Source: Crassaminicella thermophila
GTDB lineage: Bacteria; Bacillota; Clostridia; Peptostreptococcales; Thermotaleaceae
Direction: 5' to 3'
Assembly: GCF_008152325.1 (NCBI RefSeq)
Contig: NZ_CP042243.1
Location: 2,175,026 to 2,239,025 of the forward strand
Length of the DNA: 64,000 nucleotides
The notes below the pieces were generated by a model. The model made no database searches and was not told the DNA's origin. It saw only the letters and a list, made by a program, of their open reading frames with translations. Positions 1-8,356 of the stretch are shown here, piece by piece (the first letter of the stretch is position 1; each line of letters starts with the position of its first letter). The position numbers and the translations under genes were made by a program.

Positions 1-474
1 AAAGCTATCGAAAATAAACTCAGTAAAAAATTATCTGGAGGCATGCAGAGGAAATTAATGATTGTTAAAGCTTTAGTAAACAATCCTGAAATTATTTTTT
101 TAGATGAGCCTACTGTGGGTATTGATGTAAATAATAGACGAAAAATATGGAACATGCTAAAAATTATGAATGACATGGGTAAAACAATTATTTTAACTAC
201 CCATTATATTGAAGAAGCTGAATATCTTTGTGATAAAATAGGTCTTATGGATAATGGAAAAATATTTTACTGTGATACTAGTGATCATTTAAAAAACAAT
301 CTCGGTAAGTTTACAGTAGAACATTTCAACAAAAATAAAATTACTGAGTATAAATACTTTCATACAATAGAAGAAGCAAAAAAATATGTAAATACTCTTT
401 CTGATCATTACATATTAAGAAACACCAACTTAGAAGATGTCTTTTATAATTTCACGAATAGGAAGGTACAATAA
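1..474 (+). CDS. ABC transporter ATP-binding protein (5' truncated by window edge)
   Basis: This is the C-terminal part of an ABC-2 type exporter ATPase. The reading frame is open from base 1, so the true start lies outside the window. The visible part opens with the ABC signature LSGGMQRK, followed by Walker B (IIFLDEPT, then the D-loop GID) and the switch histidine in TTHYIEEAE. That order is typical of the DrrA/CcmA-like ATPases that energise drug, lipid or polysaccharide exporters. The TAA stop directly abuts the ATG of the permease gene, so the two are surely one operon and one transporter. Substrate cannot be told from the sequence. Confidence 0.93.
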   Translation, partial: KAIENKLSKKLSGGMQRKLMIVKALVNNPEIIFLDEPTVGIDVNNRRKIWNMLKIMNDMGKTIILTTHYIEEAEYLCDKIGLMDNGKIFYCDTSDHLKNNLGKFTVEHFNKNKITEYKYFHTIEEAKKYVNTLSDHYILRNTNLEDVFYNFTNRKVQ

Positions 475-1206
475 ATGGAAGTTTTTACAATACTTTGGAG
501 AGAATTTACTTTTTTTAAAAAAAGAGCATTTAAAATTACTTCTTCTGCTGTCATCACTCCCCTTTTATATTTATTAGCCTTTGGTTGGGGACTTGGATCA
601 GATGTCTATATAGAAGGATTTAGCTACATGCATTATATTATTCCTGGAATTATCGCCATGTCTACCATGCATACAAGCTTTAATGCTGTATCTATTAGAA
701 TTTCTGTGGCAAGGCTTCACGAAAAAAGCTTTGAATATTACATGACAGCGCCTGTCAATATGTATTTATTGACTTTTGGATATGTCCTCGCAGGAGCACT
801 TCGGGGTTTTTATGCAGGACTCATAATTTTATTTGTATCCTGTTTATTTGGTACTTACATAAATTTAACTTTTTCCTTTTTACTAATATGTTTTTTAAAC
901 AGTATGTTATTTGCTGCTTTTGGATATTTTGCAGCAATGGTCATAAATACCCACTATGATATGAATCGTTTTACAAGCTTTGTCATTACACCTATGACAT
1001 TTTTATGCGGAACATTCTTTTCCTTAGAAAAGATGCCTCATCTTGTAAAAGAATTCATCTCAATACTACCTCTTACCCATGCTATATCAAGTCTTAGGAA
1101 TATAGCATTAAGAGGGGATACAAACTATTTATCTATATTGATATTATTTACATACTTTTTAGCATTTTACGCTTTAGGCGTTTATGCAAGCTACCGAGAA
1201 ATATAA
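475..1206 (+). CDS. ABC-2 type transporter permease
   Basis: A 243-residue integral membrane protein with about six hydrophobic segments, as expected for an ABC-2 (DrrB/NodJ-like) permease. The conserved region near residues 160-200 (a TPMTFLCGTFFSLEKMP stretch, then LPLTHA) is the usual ABC-2 signature before the last helices. The ATG follows the ATPase stop codon without a gap and has an AGGAAGG ribosome binding site inside the end of the upstream gene, so the two are translationally coupled. It pairs with the ATPase to form an exporter of unknown substrate. Confidence 0.9.
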   Translation: MEVFTILWREFTFFKKRAFKITSSAVITPLLYLLAFGWGLGSDVYIEGFSYMHYIIPGIIAMSTMHTSFNAVSIRISVARLHEKSFEYYMTAPVNMYLLTFGYVLAGALRGFYAGLIILFVSCLFGTYINLTFSFLLICFLNSMLFAAFGYFAAMVINTHYDMNRFTSFVITPMTFLCGTFFSLEKMPHLVKEFISILPLTHAISSLRNIALRGDTNYLSILILFTYFLAFYALGVYASYREI

Positions 1207-1222
1207 ACTTAGAAAGGGGGAA

Positions 1223-1247
1223 TTAACGAATATTACGTATTCGTTAA
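1223..1247 (+). promoter_or_regulatory. Perfect hairpin between Shine-Dalgarno and start codon of cbiL
   Basis: A perfect inverted repeat with 10-base arms (1223-1232 and 1238-1247) and a 5-base loop sits between the only good ribosome binding site (GAAAGGGGG, ending at 1220) and the cbiL ATG at 1254. The linear spacing of 33 bases is far too long for initiation. With the hairpin folded, 8 unpaired bases remain, which is near ideal. An in-frame stop at 1245 rules out an upstream start. Confidence 0.7.
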
Positions 1248-1253
1248 GCAAAT

Positions 1254-1964
1254 ATGTCAAAATTTTATGGGATTGGTACAGGACCTGGAGACAGTTCATT
1301 AGTTACAATCAAAGCAGTAAATACGATTAAAAATTTAGATATTCTTTTTACACCAGAACCAAAGGAAGGTGGAGAAAGTCTGGCATTATCCATTGTAAAA
1401 GAATACATTGAACCTAAAACTAAAATTAAACAAAGACATTTTCCAATGAATTTTAATGATCAAGAAAGAAATGAAGCTTGGAAAAAAATTGCACAAGAGA
1501 TTGAAAACGATGTGAAAAATGGAAATAATGTTGGCTTTATTACACTAGGAGACCCAATGCTTTATAGTACATATGTATACATCCTTGAACTTTTAAAAGA
1601 AAAAATAGAAATAGAAACAATTTCAGGAATAAGTGCTTTTTCAAACATTGCTGCAAGCCAAAACTTTCCTCTTGTAATGGATAAAGAGGCTTTGGTTGTC
1701 ATTCCATGTACAGCAGATGAAGAAAAAATTGATTTTACATTAAAAAACTATAACTCTATTGTGTTGATGAAAGTATATAAAAACTTCAAAGAAATCATTC
1801 AAAAGTTAAAAGCATATGATTTAATAAAATATGCAATCCTTGTAAGTAATTCTTCTCAAAATAACGAAGTTGTCTATAGAGATTTAGAAAACATTACTAA
1901 AGATAAAATTTCTTATTTCTCAACTATCCTGATTAATAAAAAACAACCAACAGCGCTAAGATAA
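1254..1964 (+). CDS. cbiL: Cobalt-factor II / precorrin-2 C20-methyltransferase
   Basis: A 236-residue tetrapyrrole methylase that transfers a methyl group from SAM to C20 of the corrin precursor in cobalamin synthesis. The N-terminal GIGTGPGD glycine loop, the FITLGDPMLYSTY motif (about residues 102-114) and the following GISAF segment are typical of the TP_methylase fold and of the CobI/CbiL branch. Length is normal for CbiL. No other cobalamin gene is in view, so it is either the tail of an operon upstream of the window or an isolated gene. Translation probably depends on the hairpin just upstream. The stop codon lies inside the terminator stem. Assignment to C20 rather than another corrin methylase rests on overall resemblance. 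Confidence 0.85.
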   Translation: MSKFYGIGTGPGDSSLVTIKAVNTIKNLDILFTPEPKEGGESLALSIVKEYIEPKTKIKQRHFPMNFNDQERNEAWKKIAQEIENDVKNGNNVGFITLGDPMLYSTYVYILELLKEKIEIETISGISAFSNIAASQNFPLVMDKEALVVIPCTADEEKIDFTLKNYNSIVLMKVYKNFKEIIQKLKAYDLIKYAILVSNSSQNNEVVYRDLENITKDKISYFSTILINKKQPTALR

Positions 1965-1980
1965 TCTTAGCGCTGTTTTC
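1949..1980. terminator. Bidirectional terminator cbiL/fabI
   Basis: Inverted repeat with 14-base arms (1949-1962 and 1964-1977), GC-rich in the middle, followed by TTTT on the plus strand and preceded by an A-rich stretch that gives U residues on the minus strand. It lies between convergent cbiL and fabI and overlaps the cbiL stop. Confidence 0.85.
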
Positions 1981-2750
1981 TAATAACCTAATATATTATA
2001 CCCACCATCTACATGAATCACTTCACCTGTTATACCACTGCTTAGAAAACTACAAAGAAAAAGTGCAGTATTTGCTACCTCTTCAGTCTTTACTAATCTT
2101 CCAATTGGAGCCTTTTCTTCAAACTCCTTAAGCATAGTATTAAAATTCCTTATTCCTTTCGCTGCCAATGTTTTAATAGGTCCTGCAGAAATTGCATTTA
2201 TTCTTATATTTTCTCTACCCAAATCTGCTGCTAAATATTTCACACTAGCTTCTAGGGCTGCTTTTGCCACACCCATTACATTATAGTTTTTAACAACTCT
2301 CTCTCCACCTAAATAAGTAAGTGCTACAATACTTCCACCTTCAGTCATAAGAGGCTTTGCATGCTTTGTAACCGATACCAAAGAATAAGCACTAATATCT
2401 TGTGCCATCAAATATCCTTCTCTCGATGTATTTATATATAGTCCTTCTAGTTCTTCTTTCCTCGCATGAGCTATACTGTGAATAACACCATCAAGTGTTT
2501 TAAATTCTTCTTTTAATTGTTCAAAAGTATTTTTTATATCATCATCTTTTGTAACATCACAAGGAATAAGTATAGATCCTTTAATATTTTGTGTTAGCTT
2601 TTTTACATGCTCATAACTTCTTTCCCCTTGATATGTAAAGGCAAGTCTTGCTCCTGCTTCATGAAAAGCTTTGGCAATTGCCCAGGCAATACTCCATTTA
2701 TTTGCAACACCCATAATTAAAATATTTTTATCTTTTAATAAATTATTCAT
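1980..2750 (-). CDS. fabI: Enoyl-[acyl-carrier-protein] reductase (NADH), FabI
   Basis: A 256-residue short-chain dehydrogenase/reductase that carries out the last reduction of each fatty acid elongation cycle. The divergent FabI glycine motif (GVANKWSIAWAIA, residues 14-26) and the active-site pair Tyr156 and Lys163, with Tyr146, fall at the same numbers as in the E. coli enzyme. Many clostridia rely on the flavoprotein FabK instead, so FabI here would be relevant to triclosan-type inhibitors. It has a strong AAAGGGGGG site and lies 14 bases downstream of the transpeptidase gene, so it is probably the last cistron of the FHA-FtsW-PBP operon. Confidence 0.93.
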   Translation of the reverse strand: MNNLLKDKNILIMGVANKWSIAWAIAKAFHEAGARLAFTYQGERSYEHVKKLTQNIKGSILIPCDVTKDDDIKNTFEQLKEEFKTLDGVIHSIAHARKEELEGLYINTSREGYLMAQDISAYSLVSVTKHAKPLMTEGGSIVALTYLGGERVVKNYNVMGVAKAALEASVKYLAADLGRENIRINAISAGPIKTLAAKGIRNFNTMLKEFEEKAPIGRLVKTEEVANTALFLCSFLSSGITGEVIHVDGGYNILGY

Positions 2751-2764
2751 GATACCCCCCTTTA

Positions 2765-4168
2765 TTATCTTAATCTATTTAATGCAGCCACCATAATATC
2801 TCTTGCAATCGGTGCTGCACTCTTTCCTCCTGTAGATCCAATATTTTCTAAAACTACAGCAATTGCTACTTTCGGATTATAGGCTGGTGCAAAACCAATA
2901 AACCATGCATGTTCTTTTTTGGATTCATTTTCTGCCGTACCCGTTTTGCCAGCTACCTCTACATTTTTAATCCTTGCATTTTTCCCTGTTCCTTCTTTTA
3001 CAACATCAATCATCATATCCTTTAATTCATCTGCTATCTTTTTGCTACATACTTTTGATAAAAGCTCGGTACGGTTTATTTTTATTGTTCTTCCCTCTGG
3101 GTTGATCACCTCCTTTACAATAATTGGCTTCATCATTTTCCCATCATTGGCAATAGCAGATGCTACCATTGCCATATTTAGAGGATTAACTAATATTTCA
3201 CCCTGCCCTATAGCAGTTGCTCCTAATTCTGGATTGCTCATATTCTTTTTATTTGGAAATATTGATTTTTTTATTTTCAAATCAAATGGAATAATCTTAT
3301 TAAACATATACTTTTCAGCCGCATTTTTTAATTTTTCTTCCCCTAACTGAAGCCCTATTTGACTAAAGGCAACATTGCAAGAAACTACTAAAGCTTTCTT
3401 TAAATCTACTTTTCCATGAGAAATTTCTTTGTAATCTCTTAGCATATATCCATCAATATTTACAGAACCTCTGCATTTAAATGTTTTGTCTATATTTTTA
3501 TCTTTCAGTGCTGCAGTAGCTGTTATTATCTTAAAGATAGAACCAGGGGTATAAAGTCCCATAGTTGCTCTATTTAAAAGAGGACTGTCTTTTTCTTCTG
3601 TTATTTCTGCCCAATTCTCTTTAATTTTTGATGGATCAAAATCTGGCTTGCTAACCATAGCATAGATTTCTCCATTTTTAGGATTCATCAAAACAATAGC
3701 TCCTTTTTTTCCTCTCATGAGCTTTTCTGCATAACTTTGAAGTTCATGATCAATGCTTAAAATTAAATGATTTCCTTCTTCTTTTGGTCCAATTATTTTT
3801 TCTGTAATTTCTTTTATTGGATTTTCATTTATATTTAATAATTCCTTATTATAAGAAGCTTCTAATCCAGCTTTTCCATACTCCTTAAAACTATATCCTA
3901 TAATATGACTATATAGTCTGCCAAATTTATAATGCCTTATTTGGTTACCTTCAATTTTTTCACTACTAGCTAAGGTTTTACCATTTCTATCAGCAATAAT
4001 CCCCCGAAGAACATATTCTTCATTTACCCATTGTCTTTTATTATAACTGTTTTTTACAATCTTTGATGCTTGAAAAATTTCAAAATAGCTTAGATACATA
4101 ACCAAACTTATAAACATCGCACAAAATACGATAAGAACTTTAACGATCCTCCTGGATATAATGTCCAT
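2765..4168 (-). CDS. Class B penicillin-binding protein (peptidoglycan transpeptidase)
   Basis: A 467-residue peptidoglycan D,D-transpeptidase anchored by one N-terminal helix (about residues 9-28) with its catalytic domain outside. The three active-site motifs are present: SIFK (Ser210, Lys213), SCN (263-265) and KTG (408-410). It is short compared with PBP2 or FtsI and resembles the PbpA-type partner of a SEDS polymerase. The gene overlaps the end of the ftsW/rodA gene by 29 bases and has its own AGGAGG site inside that gene, so polymerase and transpeptidase are coupled. Whether it serves division, elongation or sporulation cannot be told here. Confidence 0.92.
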   Translation of the reverse strand: MDIISRRIVKVLIVFCAMFISLVMYLSYFEIFQASKIVKNSYNKRQWVNEEYVLRGIIADRNGKTLASSEKIEGNQIRHYKFGRLYSHIIGYSFKEYGKAGLEASYNKELLNINENPIKEITEKIIGPKEEGNHLILSIDHELQSYAEKLMRGKKGAIVLMNPKNGEIYAMVSKPDFDPSKIKENWAEITEEKDSPLLNRATMGLYTPGSIFKIITATAALKDKNIDKTFKCRGSVNIDGYMLRDYKEISHGKVDLKKALVVSCNVAFSQIGLQLGEEKLKNAAEKYMFNKIIPFDLKIKKSIFPNKKNMSNPELGATAIGQGEILVNPLNMAMVASAIANDGKMMKPIIVKEVINPEGRTIKINRTELLSKVCSKKIADELKDMMIDVVKEGTGKNARIKNVEVAGKTGTAENESKKEHAWFIGFAPAYNPKVAIAVVLENIGSTGGKSAAPIARDIMVAALNRLR

Positions 4169-5387
4169 TTTTTTCCTCCTGTTCCAATTCTACCTCCTCA
4201 GAAGCTACCTGTAGTATCCCCAACGCTGCAAAGCTTGACACTAATGAACTTCCTCCATAACTGACAAATGGTAATGTTACACCAGTTAATGGAATCATCT
4301 TTATAACACCAGCAATAATAATAAAAGCCTGAAATCCTAACATAGCCGTCATTCCCAAAGCAATTATTTTGAAAAACCTATTATGCTGATTTAAAGCAAT
4401 TTTAAAGCCTCTATAAACCAAAATAAGGAATAACATAATTACCCCAATACCACCAAATATTCCCATTTCCTCGCAAATTGCTGAAAATATAAAATCTGTA
4501 TGCACTTCAGGGATAAATTCAGGATGCCCTAGTCCTATACCCGTACCAAAAAAACCTCCAGATGCAATAGCAAACAAAGATTGTGTAATCTGATATCCCT
4601 TATTGTCGATATATGGCCAAGGATTCAACCACGTAACAATTCTTATCTTTACATGATTGATAAAGAAATAGCTCAAAACAGCTATAACAAAAGCCCCTAC
4701 TAAATTATAGTATATTAGCTTTCTATCTTCTTCAAATATATAAAATATAGTCATAAATACAAAATAAAATATCATTGCAGTTCCTAAATCTCTTTGTATA
4801 AACAAAAAACCTATGTAAGTATATACAATTCCTATAAAAATATAGGTATTTTTTATTTTTTCCTTTTGCACATAGTAAGAAGCTAAAAAAAATACAAATA
4901 GTATTTTTATTAATTCTGCAGGTTGAAAGCTAAATCCTCCTATTTTTATCCAATTTGTAGCTCCTTTTATTTTTACACCGAAAACTAAAGTAAACAAAAA
5001 TAAAGCCATAGATATCCCAACATAAAACTCACACCATTTTTCAAAACCTTTTATATTTTTTGTCATAGCATAAAAGAAAAAAAAAGTTGCAATCCCTATA
5101 CCAAACCAAGTAATCTGCTTAAATCCATAACTAGGATCGATTCGATATATCATAATAATTCCTATGCTTACAAGCATAGCCATAATCAAAAATATATAAT
5201 GATCTCCTGAAGAAGTTTTAATCAATATAAAATTCGATAGATATATAAGAAAAGCTAACAGTACCCCTGACACCAAAATAAACTCATCAAAACCATCTTT
5301 ATAAAAATAAAGTAATAAAAGAGCCATAATATCTATCAAAAATATTAAATTTTGCGGCATTTTATAATTTAATAATTTTCTTATCAT
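4140..5387 (-). CDS. SEDS peptidoglycan glycosyltransferase (FtsW/RodA family)
   Basis: A polytopic membrane protein of 415 residues that polymerises lipid II into glycan strands. About ten hydrophobic segments are visible. The family motifs are clear: GATNWIKIGGFSFQPAE (near 143-158), the periplasmic HTDFIFSAICEE with the likely catalytic Asp298, and LPFVSYGGSS near the end. I start at the ATG at 5387, five bases after AGAGGTG; a GTG at 5393 overlaps that ribosome binding site. It lies between an FHA gene and its transpeptidase, the same order of functions as in the mycobacterial fhaB-rodA-pbpA cluster. Confidence 0.92.
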   Translation of the reverse strand: MIRKLLNYKMPQNLIFLIDIMALLLLYFYKDGFDEFILVSGVLLAFLIYLSNFILIKTSSGDHYIFLIMAMLVSIGIIMIYRIDPSYGFKQITWFGIGIATFFFFYAMTKNIKGFEKWCEFYVGISMALFLFTLVFGVKIKGATNWIKIGGFSFQPAELIKILFVFFLASYYVQKEKIKNTYIFIGIVYTYIGFLFIQRDLGTAMIFYFVFMTIFYIFEEDRKLIYYNLVGAFVIAVLSYFFINHVKIRIVTWLNPWPYIDNKGYQITQSLFAIASGGFFGTGIGLGHPEFIPEVHTDFIFSAICEEMGIFGGIGVIMLFLILVYRGFKIALNQHNRFFKIIALGMTAMLGFQAFIIIAGVIKMIPLTGVTLPFVSYGGSSLVSSFAALGILQVASEEVELEQEEKNGHYIQEDR

Positions 5388-5399
5388 AAGCACACCTCT

Positions 5400-5828
5400 T
5401 TACACATTGCTTACATATAAAAATTCCACTTGACCAAATTTGATTCTATCTCCATTTTCTAATTTTACAACATCTATAATTCTATCCCCATTCACGTATG
5501 TTCCATTGATACTATCTAAATCTTCAATAAAAAAATTTTCTTCATCTAATGTTATTTTTAAATGATAATTCGAAATATACGGATCCTTTATAACAATATC
5601 ATTTTCTTTTTTTCTCCCTATTGTAACGGTAGAATCAAGTGTATAAACCTCTTTGACTTTAAAAGGCAAACTATCCTTTCGATTAATTAACTTTAAATAT
5701 GGATAATTATCCATAACTCCACTCATGCTTTTAATATCTTGATAAATTAGATGTATAATACCAAAAATAAATAGATATATAACTAATATAAACAAATATC
5801 TAAATACAAGAGATAAAAAATTAAACAT
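5400..5828 (-). CDS. Membrane-anchored FHA domain protein
   Basis: A 142-residue protein with one N-terminal membrane helix (about residues 5-27) and a C-terminal forkhead-associated domain that binds phosphothreonine peptides. The FHA signature is complete: GRKKENDIVI, SNYHLKI and NGTYVNGDRI. The start is the ATG at 5828, preceded by AGGTGA; an in-frame TTG at 5843 lacks a ribosome binding site. It is the first gene of the operon with the SEDS polymerase and transpeptidase, which suggests control of wall synthesis by a Ser/Thr kinase. No such kinase is in view. Confidence 0.88.
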   Translation of the reverse strand: MFNFLSLVFRYLFILVIYLFIFGIIHLIYQDIKSMSGVMDNYPYLKLINRKDSLPFKVKEVYTLDSTVTIGRKKENDIVIKDPYISNYHLKITLDEENFFIEDLDSINGTYVNGDRIIDVVKLENGDRIKFGQVEFLYVSNV

Positions 5829-5866
5829 TGACTCACCTACCAAAATTTTATAATATTGCTACTACC

Positions 5867-5872
5867 ATTATA
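5867..5872 (-). promoter_or_regulatory. Candidate -10 box of the FHA-ftsW-pbp-fabI operon
   Basis: A perfect TATAAT on the minus strand, 39 bases upstream of the FHA start. No convincing -35 hexamer was found at 16-18 bases, so this is tentative. Confidence 0.35.
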
Positions 5873-5979
5873 CAAAATAATTCTATTCAAAAGAATGCTT
5901 TTTAAAACAAGTCCCACCTTTTAGTAATTTTAACCAATTGTTTGAAAATGCATACTTATACTTTCTCATCTACTCTAAA

Positions 5980-6007
5980 AAATAGGATGCTTAAAAGCAT
6001 CCTATTT
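5980..6007 (-). terminator. Terminator of pepF
   Basis: Eleven-base arms (5980-5990 and 5997-6007) with a 6-base loop, followed on the minus strand by a run of T. It begins within the last codons of pepF. Confidence 0.85.
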
Positions 6008-7811
6008 ATAGAATCATTTTTTCCATTTCATCTACTAAATTTTCAAAAACCTTTAATGCATTATGGATTGGTTTAGTTGTCGTCATATCCACTCCTGCTC
6101 CTTTTAAAAGATTCATTGGATAGTCTGAACCTCCACCCTTTAAGAAATTTAAATATTTTTCTACTGCAACTTCTCCCTCTTTTAAAATCTTTTGAGACAA
6201 TGAAATAGCTGCAGAATATCCTGTAGCATATTTATATACATAAAACGCATTGTAAAAATGAGGAATTCTTGCCCATTCCATCTTAATCTCATCGTCAATA
6301 ACTACATCAGGTCCATAGTACTTTCTGTTTAAATCAACATAAATTTCACAAAGAGTTTCTGGTGTTAGTGCTTCTTTATTTTCTACTTTTTCATGAATAA
6401 TTTTTTCAAACTTTGCAAACATGGTTTGTCTATAGACAGTTCCTCTAAATTGTTCAAGATAATGGTTAATTAAATACATCTTCATATTTTTATCATTTGT
6501 ATTTTTTAATAAATACTCCATAAGTAAAGCTTCGTTTACTGTAGAAGCTACTTCTGCAACAAATATAGCATATCCTCCATAAACATATGGTTGATTCTTA
6601 TGTGAATAATAAGAATGTAATGAATGCCCCATTTCATGAGCAAGAGTAAATAAATCATGAACTGTATTCTGATAATTCAAAAGTACATAAGGTGGACTAT
6701 CATAAGTTCCAAAGGAATATGCCCCACTAGTCTTTCCTTCATTCTCATAAACATCAATCCATCCATCTTTAAATCCTTTTTCTAAAATCTTAATATACTC
6801 TTCTCCTAAAGGATTTAAACCTTCTTTTACTTGCTGTTTTGCTTTTTCATAAGGTATTTCTATATCTATTTCTTTTACAATAGGTGTATATAGATCATAC
6901 ATATGAAGTTTTTCTACCCCTAATGCCTTTTTACGTAGTTTCACATATCGATACATAGCATCTAAATGATCTTCTACTGTTTGAATTAGATTGTCATACA
7001 CAGACACAGGAATATTATCTTCATCTAAAGATGCCTGCAAAGCAGATTTATATTTTCTCACCTTCGCATAAAATACATCTTTTTTCACGCTATAATTTAA
7101 TGTAGCTGCAATAGTATTCTTTTGTTTTTCATATGAACTATACAATGCTTTAAATGCATCTTTTCTTACCCTTCTATCACTGCTTTCTAAAAATTTAATA
7201 TATCTTCCTTTTGTTACTTCTATTTCTTTACCATTTTCATCTAAAATCGTAGGAAATTTTATATCTGCATTATTAAGCATACCAAATATGTTTTTCGGTG
7301 CTGCTGCTAACTCTCCCATTTGTGCTAAAATCTGTTCTTCTTCCTTAGAAAGAATATGTTCCTTTTGTCGAAGCAGCTCTTCTAAATAAAAATGATATAT
7401 TTTTAAATCTTTATGTTCTTTTAAAAAAGCTCTTATTTTTGCCTCATCAATACTAATAATTTCTGGTACCATAAATGATAAACTGCTTTGTACTTCTACT
7501 GCTAACCCTTGAGCTTTATCAGTCATAGCCTGATACTTTGTAACTGTATTATCCTCATCTTTACGCATCCTAGCATATACAAATACATTCTCTAATTTTC
7601 GAGAAATTTCATCCTTTAACTTAAGTGCATTAAATAAATTTTCTGCTGATTCCCCAAGCCTGCCAACATATTTTACAAGCTCCTTTACTTGATTTTTTAT
7701 ATGCAATACATCTTTTTCCCATAAGCTATCATTTTCATACATTTTTTCTAGCTTCCATTTAAATTCCTCTGGTATATCTTTTCTTTTTTGAATATTTTTT
7801 TTATCTTCCAT
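6006..7811 (-). CDS. pepF: Oligoendopeptidase F (M3B zinc metallopeptidase)
   Basis: A cytoplasmic peptidase of about 600 residues that trims oligopeptides. The zinc motif HEMGH lies at residues 392-396 counted from the ATG at 7811, inside the conserved FTLAHEMGHSLHSYYS stretch; the third ligand is expected in the EVASTVNEAL segment about 27 residues on. The N-terminal SLWEKD region matches the helical PepF_N domain. The start is uncertain. A GTG at 7832 is only two bases from AGGAGG, while the ATG at 7811 is 23 bases away with a small hairpin between; folding it leaves a spacing of 10. I prefer the ATG. Confidence 0.93.
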   Translation of the reverse strand: MEDKKNIQKRKDIPEEFKWKLEKMYENDSLWEKDVLHIKNQVKELVKYVGRLGESAENLFNALKLKDEISRKLENVFVYARMRKDEDNTVTKYQAMTDKAQGLAVEVQSSLSFMVPEIISIDEAKIRAFLKEHKDLKIYHFYLEELLRQKEHILSKEEEQILAQMGELAAAPKNIFGMLNNADIKFPTILDENGKEIEVTKGRYIKFLESSDRRVRKDAFKALYSSYEKQKNTIAATLNYSVKKDVFYAKVRKYKSALQASLDEDNIPVSVYDNLIQTVEDHLDAMYRYVKLRKKALGVEKLHMYDLYTPIVKEIDIEIPYEKAKQQVKEGLNPLGEEYIKILEKGFKDGWIDVYENEGKTSGAYSFGTYDSPPYVLLNYQNTVHDLFTLAHEMGHSLHSYYSHKNQPYVYGGYAIFVAEVASTVNEALLMEYLLKNTNDKNMKMYLINHYLEQFRGTVYRQTMFAKFEKIIHEKVENKEALTPETLCEIYVDLNRKYYGPDVVIDDEIKMEWARIPHFYNAFYVYKYATGYSAAISLSQKILKEGEVAVEKYLNFLKGGGSDYPMNLLKGAGVDMTTTKPIHNALKVFENLVDEMEKMIL

Positions 7812-7819
7812 ATTATTCT

Positions 7820-7832
7820 GTGGTAAAACCAC
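7820..7832 (-). promoter_or_regulatory. Small hairpin between pepF Shine-Dalgarno and ATG
   Basis: GTGGT-TTT-ACCAC on the minus strand forms a 5-bp stem just after AAAGGAGGAA and before the ATG at 7811. It reduces the effective spacing from 23 to 10 bases. It repeats, in weaker form, the arrangement seen at cbiL. Confidence 0.4.
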
Positions 7833-7963
7833 TTCCTCCTTTCTTATGGATTTATTCTATATTATACCCGTATTATAATATTTTTCCAATTATCATATAT
7901 ATTATAATTATTTCTTAAATAATAAATTTTTTCCAAATGATTTCATTAGTACGTAACCTATAG

Positions 7964-7969
7964 TATAAT
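7964..7969 (+). promoter_or_regulatory. Candidate -10 box for the DRTGG/hydrogenase-like operon
   Basis: TATAAT, with a weak TTTCAT-like -35 hexamer 17 bases upstream. The predicted 5' leader would be only about 15 bases before the TTG start at 7991. The rest of 7833-7990 is AT-rich divergent promoter DNA. Confidence 0.4.
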
Positions 7970-7990
7970 ATTTTTATTGGAGGTGTTCAT

Positions 7991-8344
7991 TTGAAACTAT
8001 CACAAATAATCGATCTGCTTTCAGCAAAAGTTTATACAAAAAATGTTGATTTAGACATTTTTTTTGATTATGGACGGGCTTCTGACTTATTAAGCGATGT
8101 TTTGAGAGACGATGTTTTAAGAGATCCTGCACATAATTGTATTTTTCTCACAGGACTAGTAAATCTTCAAGTTATAAGAACAGCTGAAATGATGGATATT
8201 AAAGCAATCGTTTTTGTTCGTGATAAAAAACCATCTAAAGAGATTATTGATTTAGCGACAAAGAATGGAATCATCTTACTAGGTACTAAATATAAACTTT
8301 ATAAATGCTGTGGCTTGTTATATAGTCATGGGCTACATGCTTAA
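7991..8344 (+). CDS. DRTGG-domain-like protein of the HydS cluster
   Basis: A 117-residue cytoplasmic protein resembling the small DRTGG-type proteins found next to sensory [FeFe]-hydrogenase genes in clostridia and Thermotogales. The segment CIFLTGLVNLQVIRTAEM and the repeated VxxxxxKxPxxEIIDLAxKNGIILL pattern are characteristic, though the literal DRTGG motif is not present. Initiation is at TTG, five bases after GGAGGTG; there is no better ATG. It sits 12 bases before the hydrogenase-like gene, so a joint role is likely. Its biochemical activity is unknown; a ligand-binding or regulatory role is inference. Confidence 0.75.
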   Translation: MKLSQIIDLLSAKVYTKNVDLDIFFDYGRASDLLSDVLRDDVLRDPAHNCIFLTGLVNLQVIRTAEMMDIKAIVFVRDKKPSKEIIDLATKNGIILLGTKYKLYKCCGLLYSHGLHA

Positions 8345-8356
8345 GAGGTGATTGAT

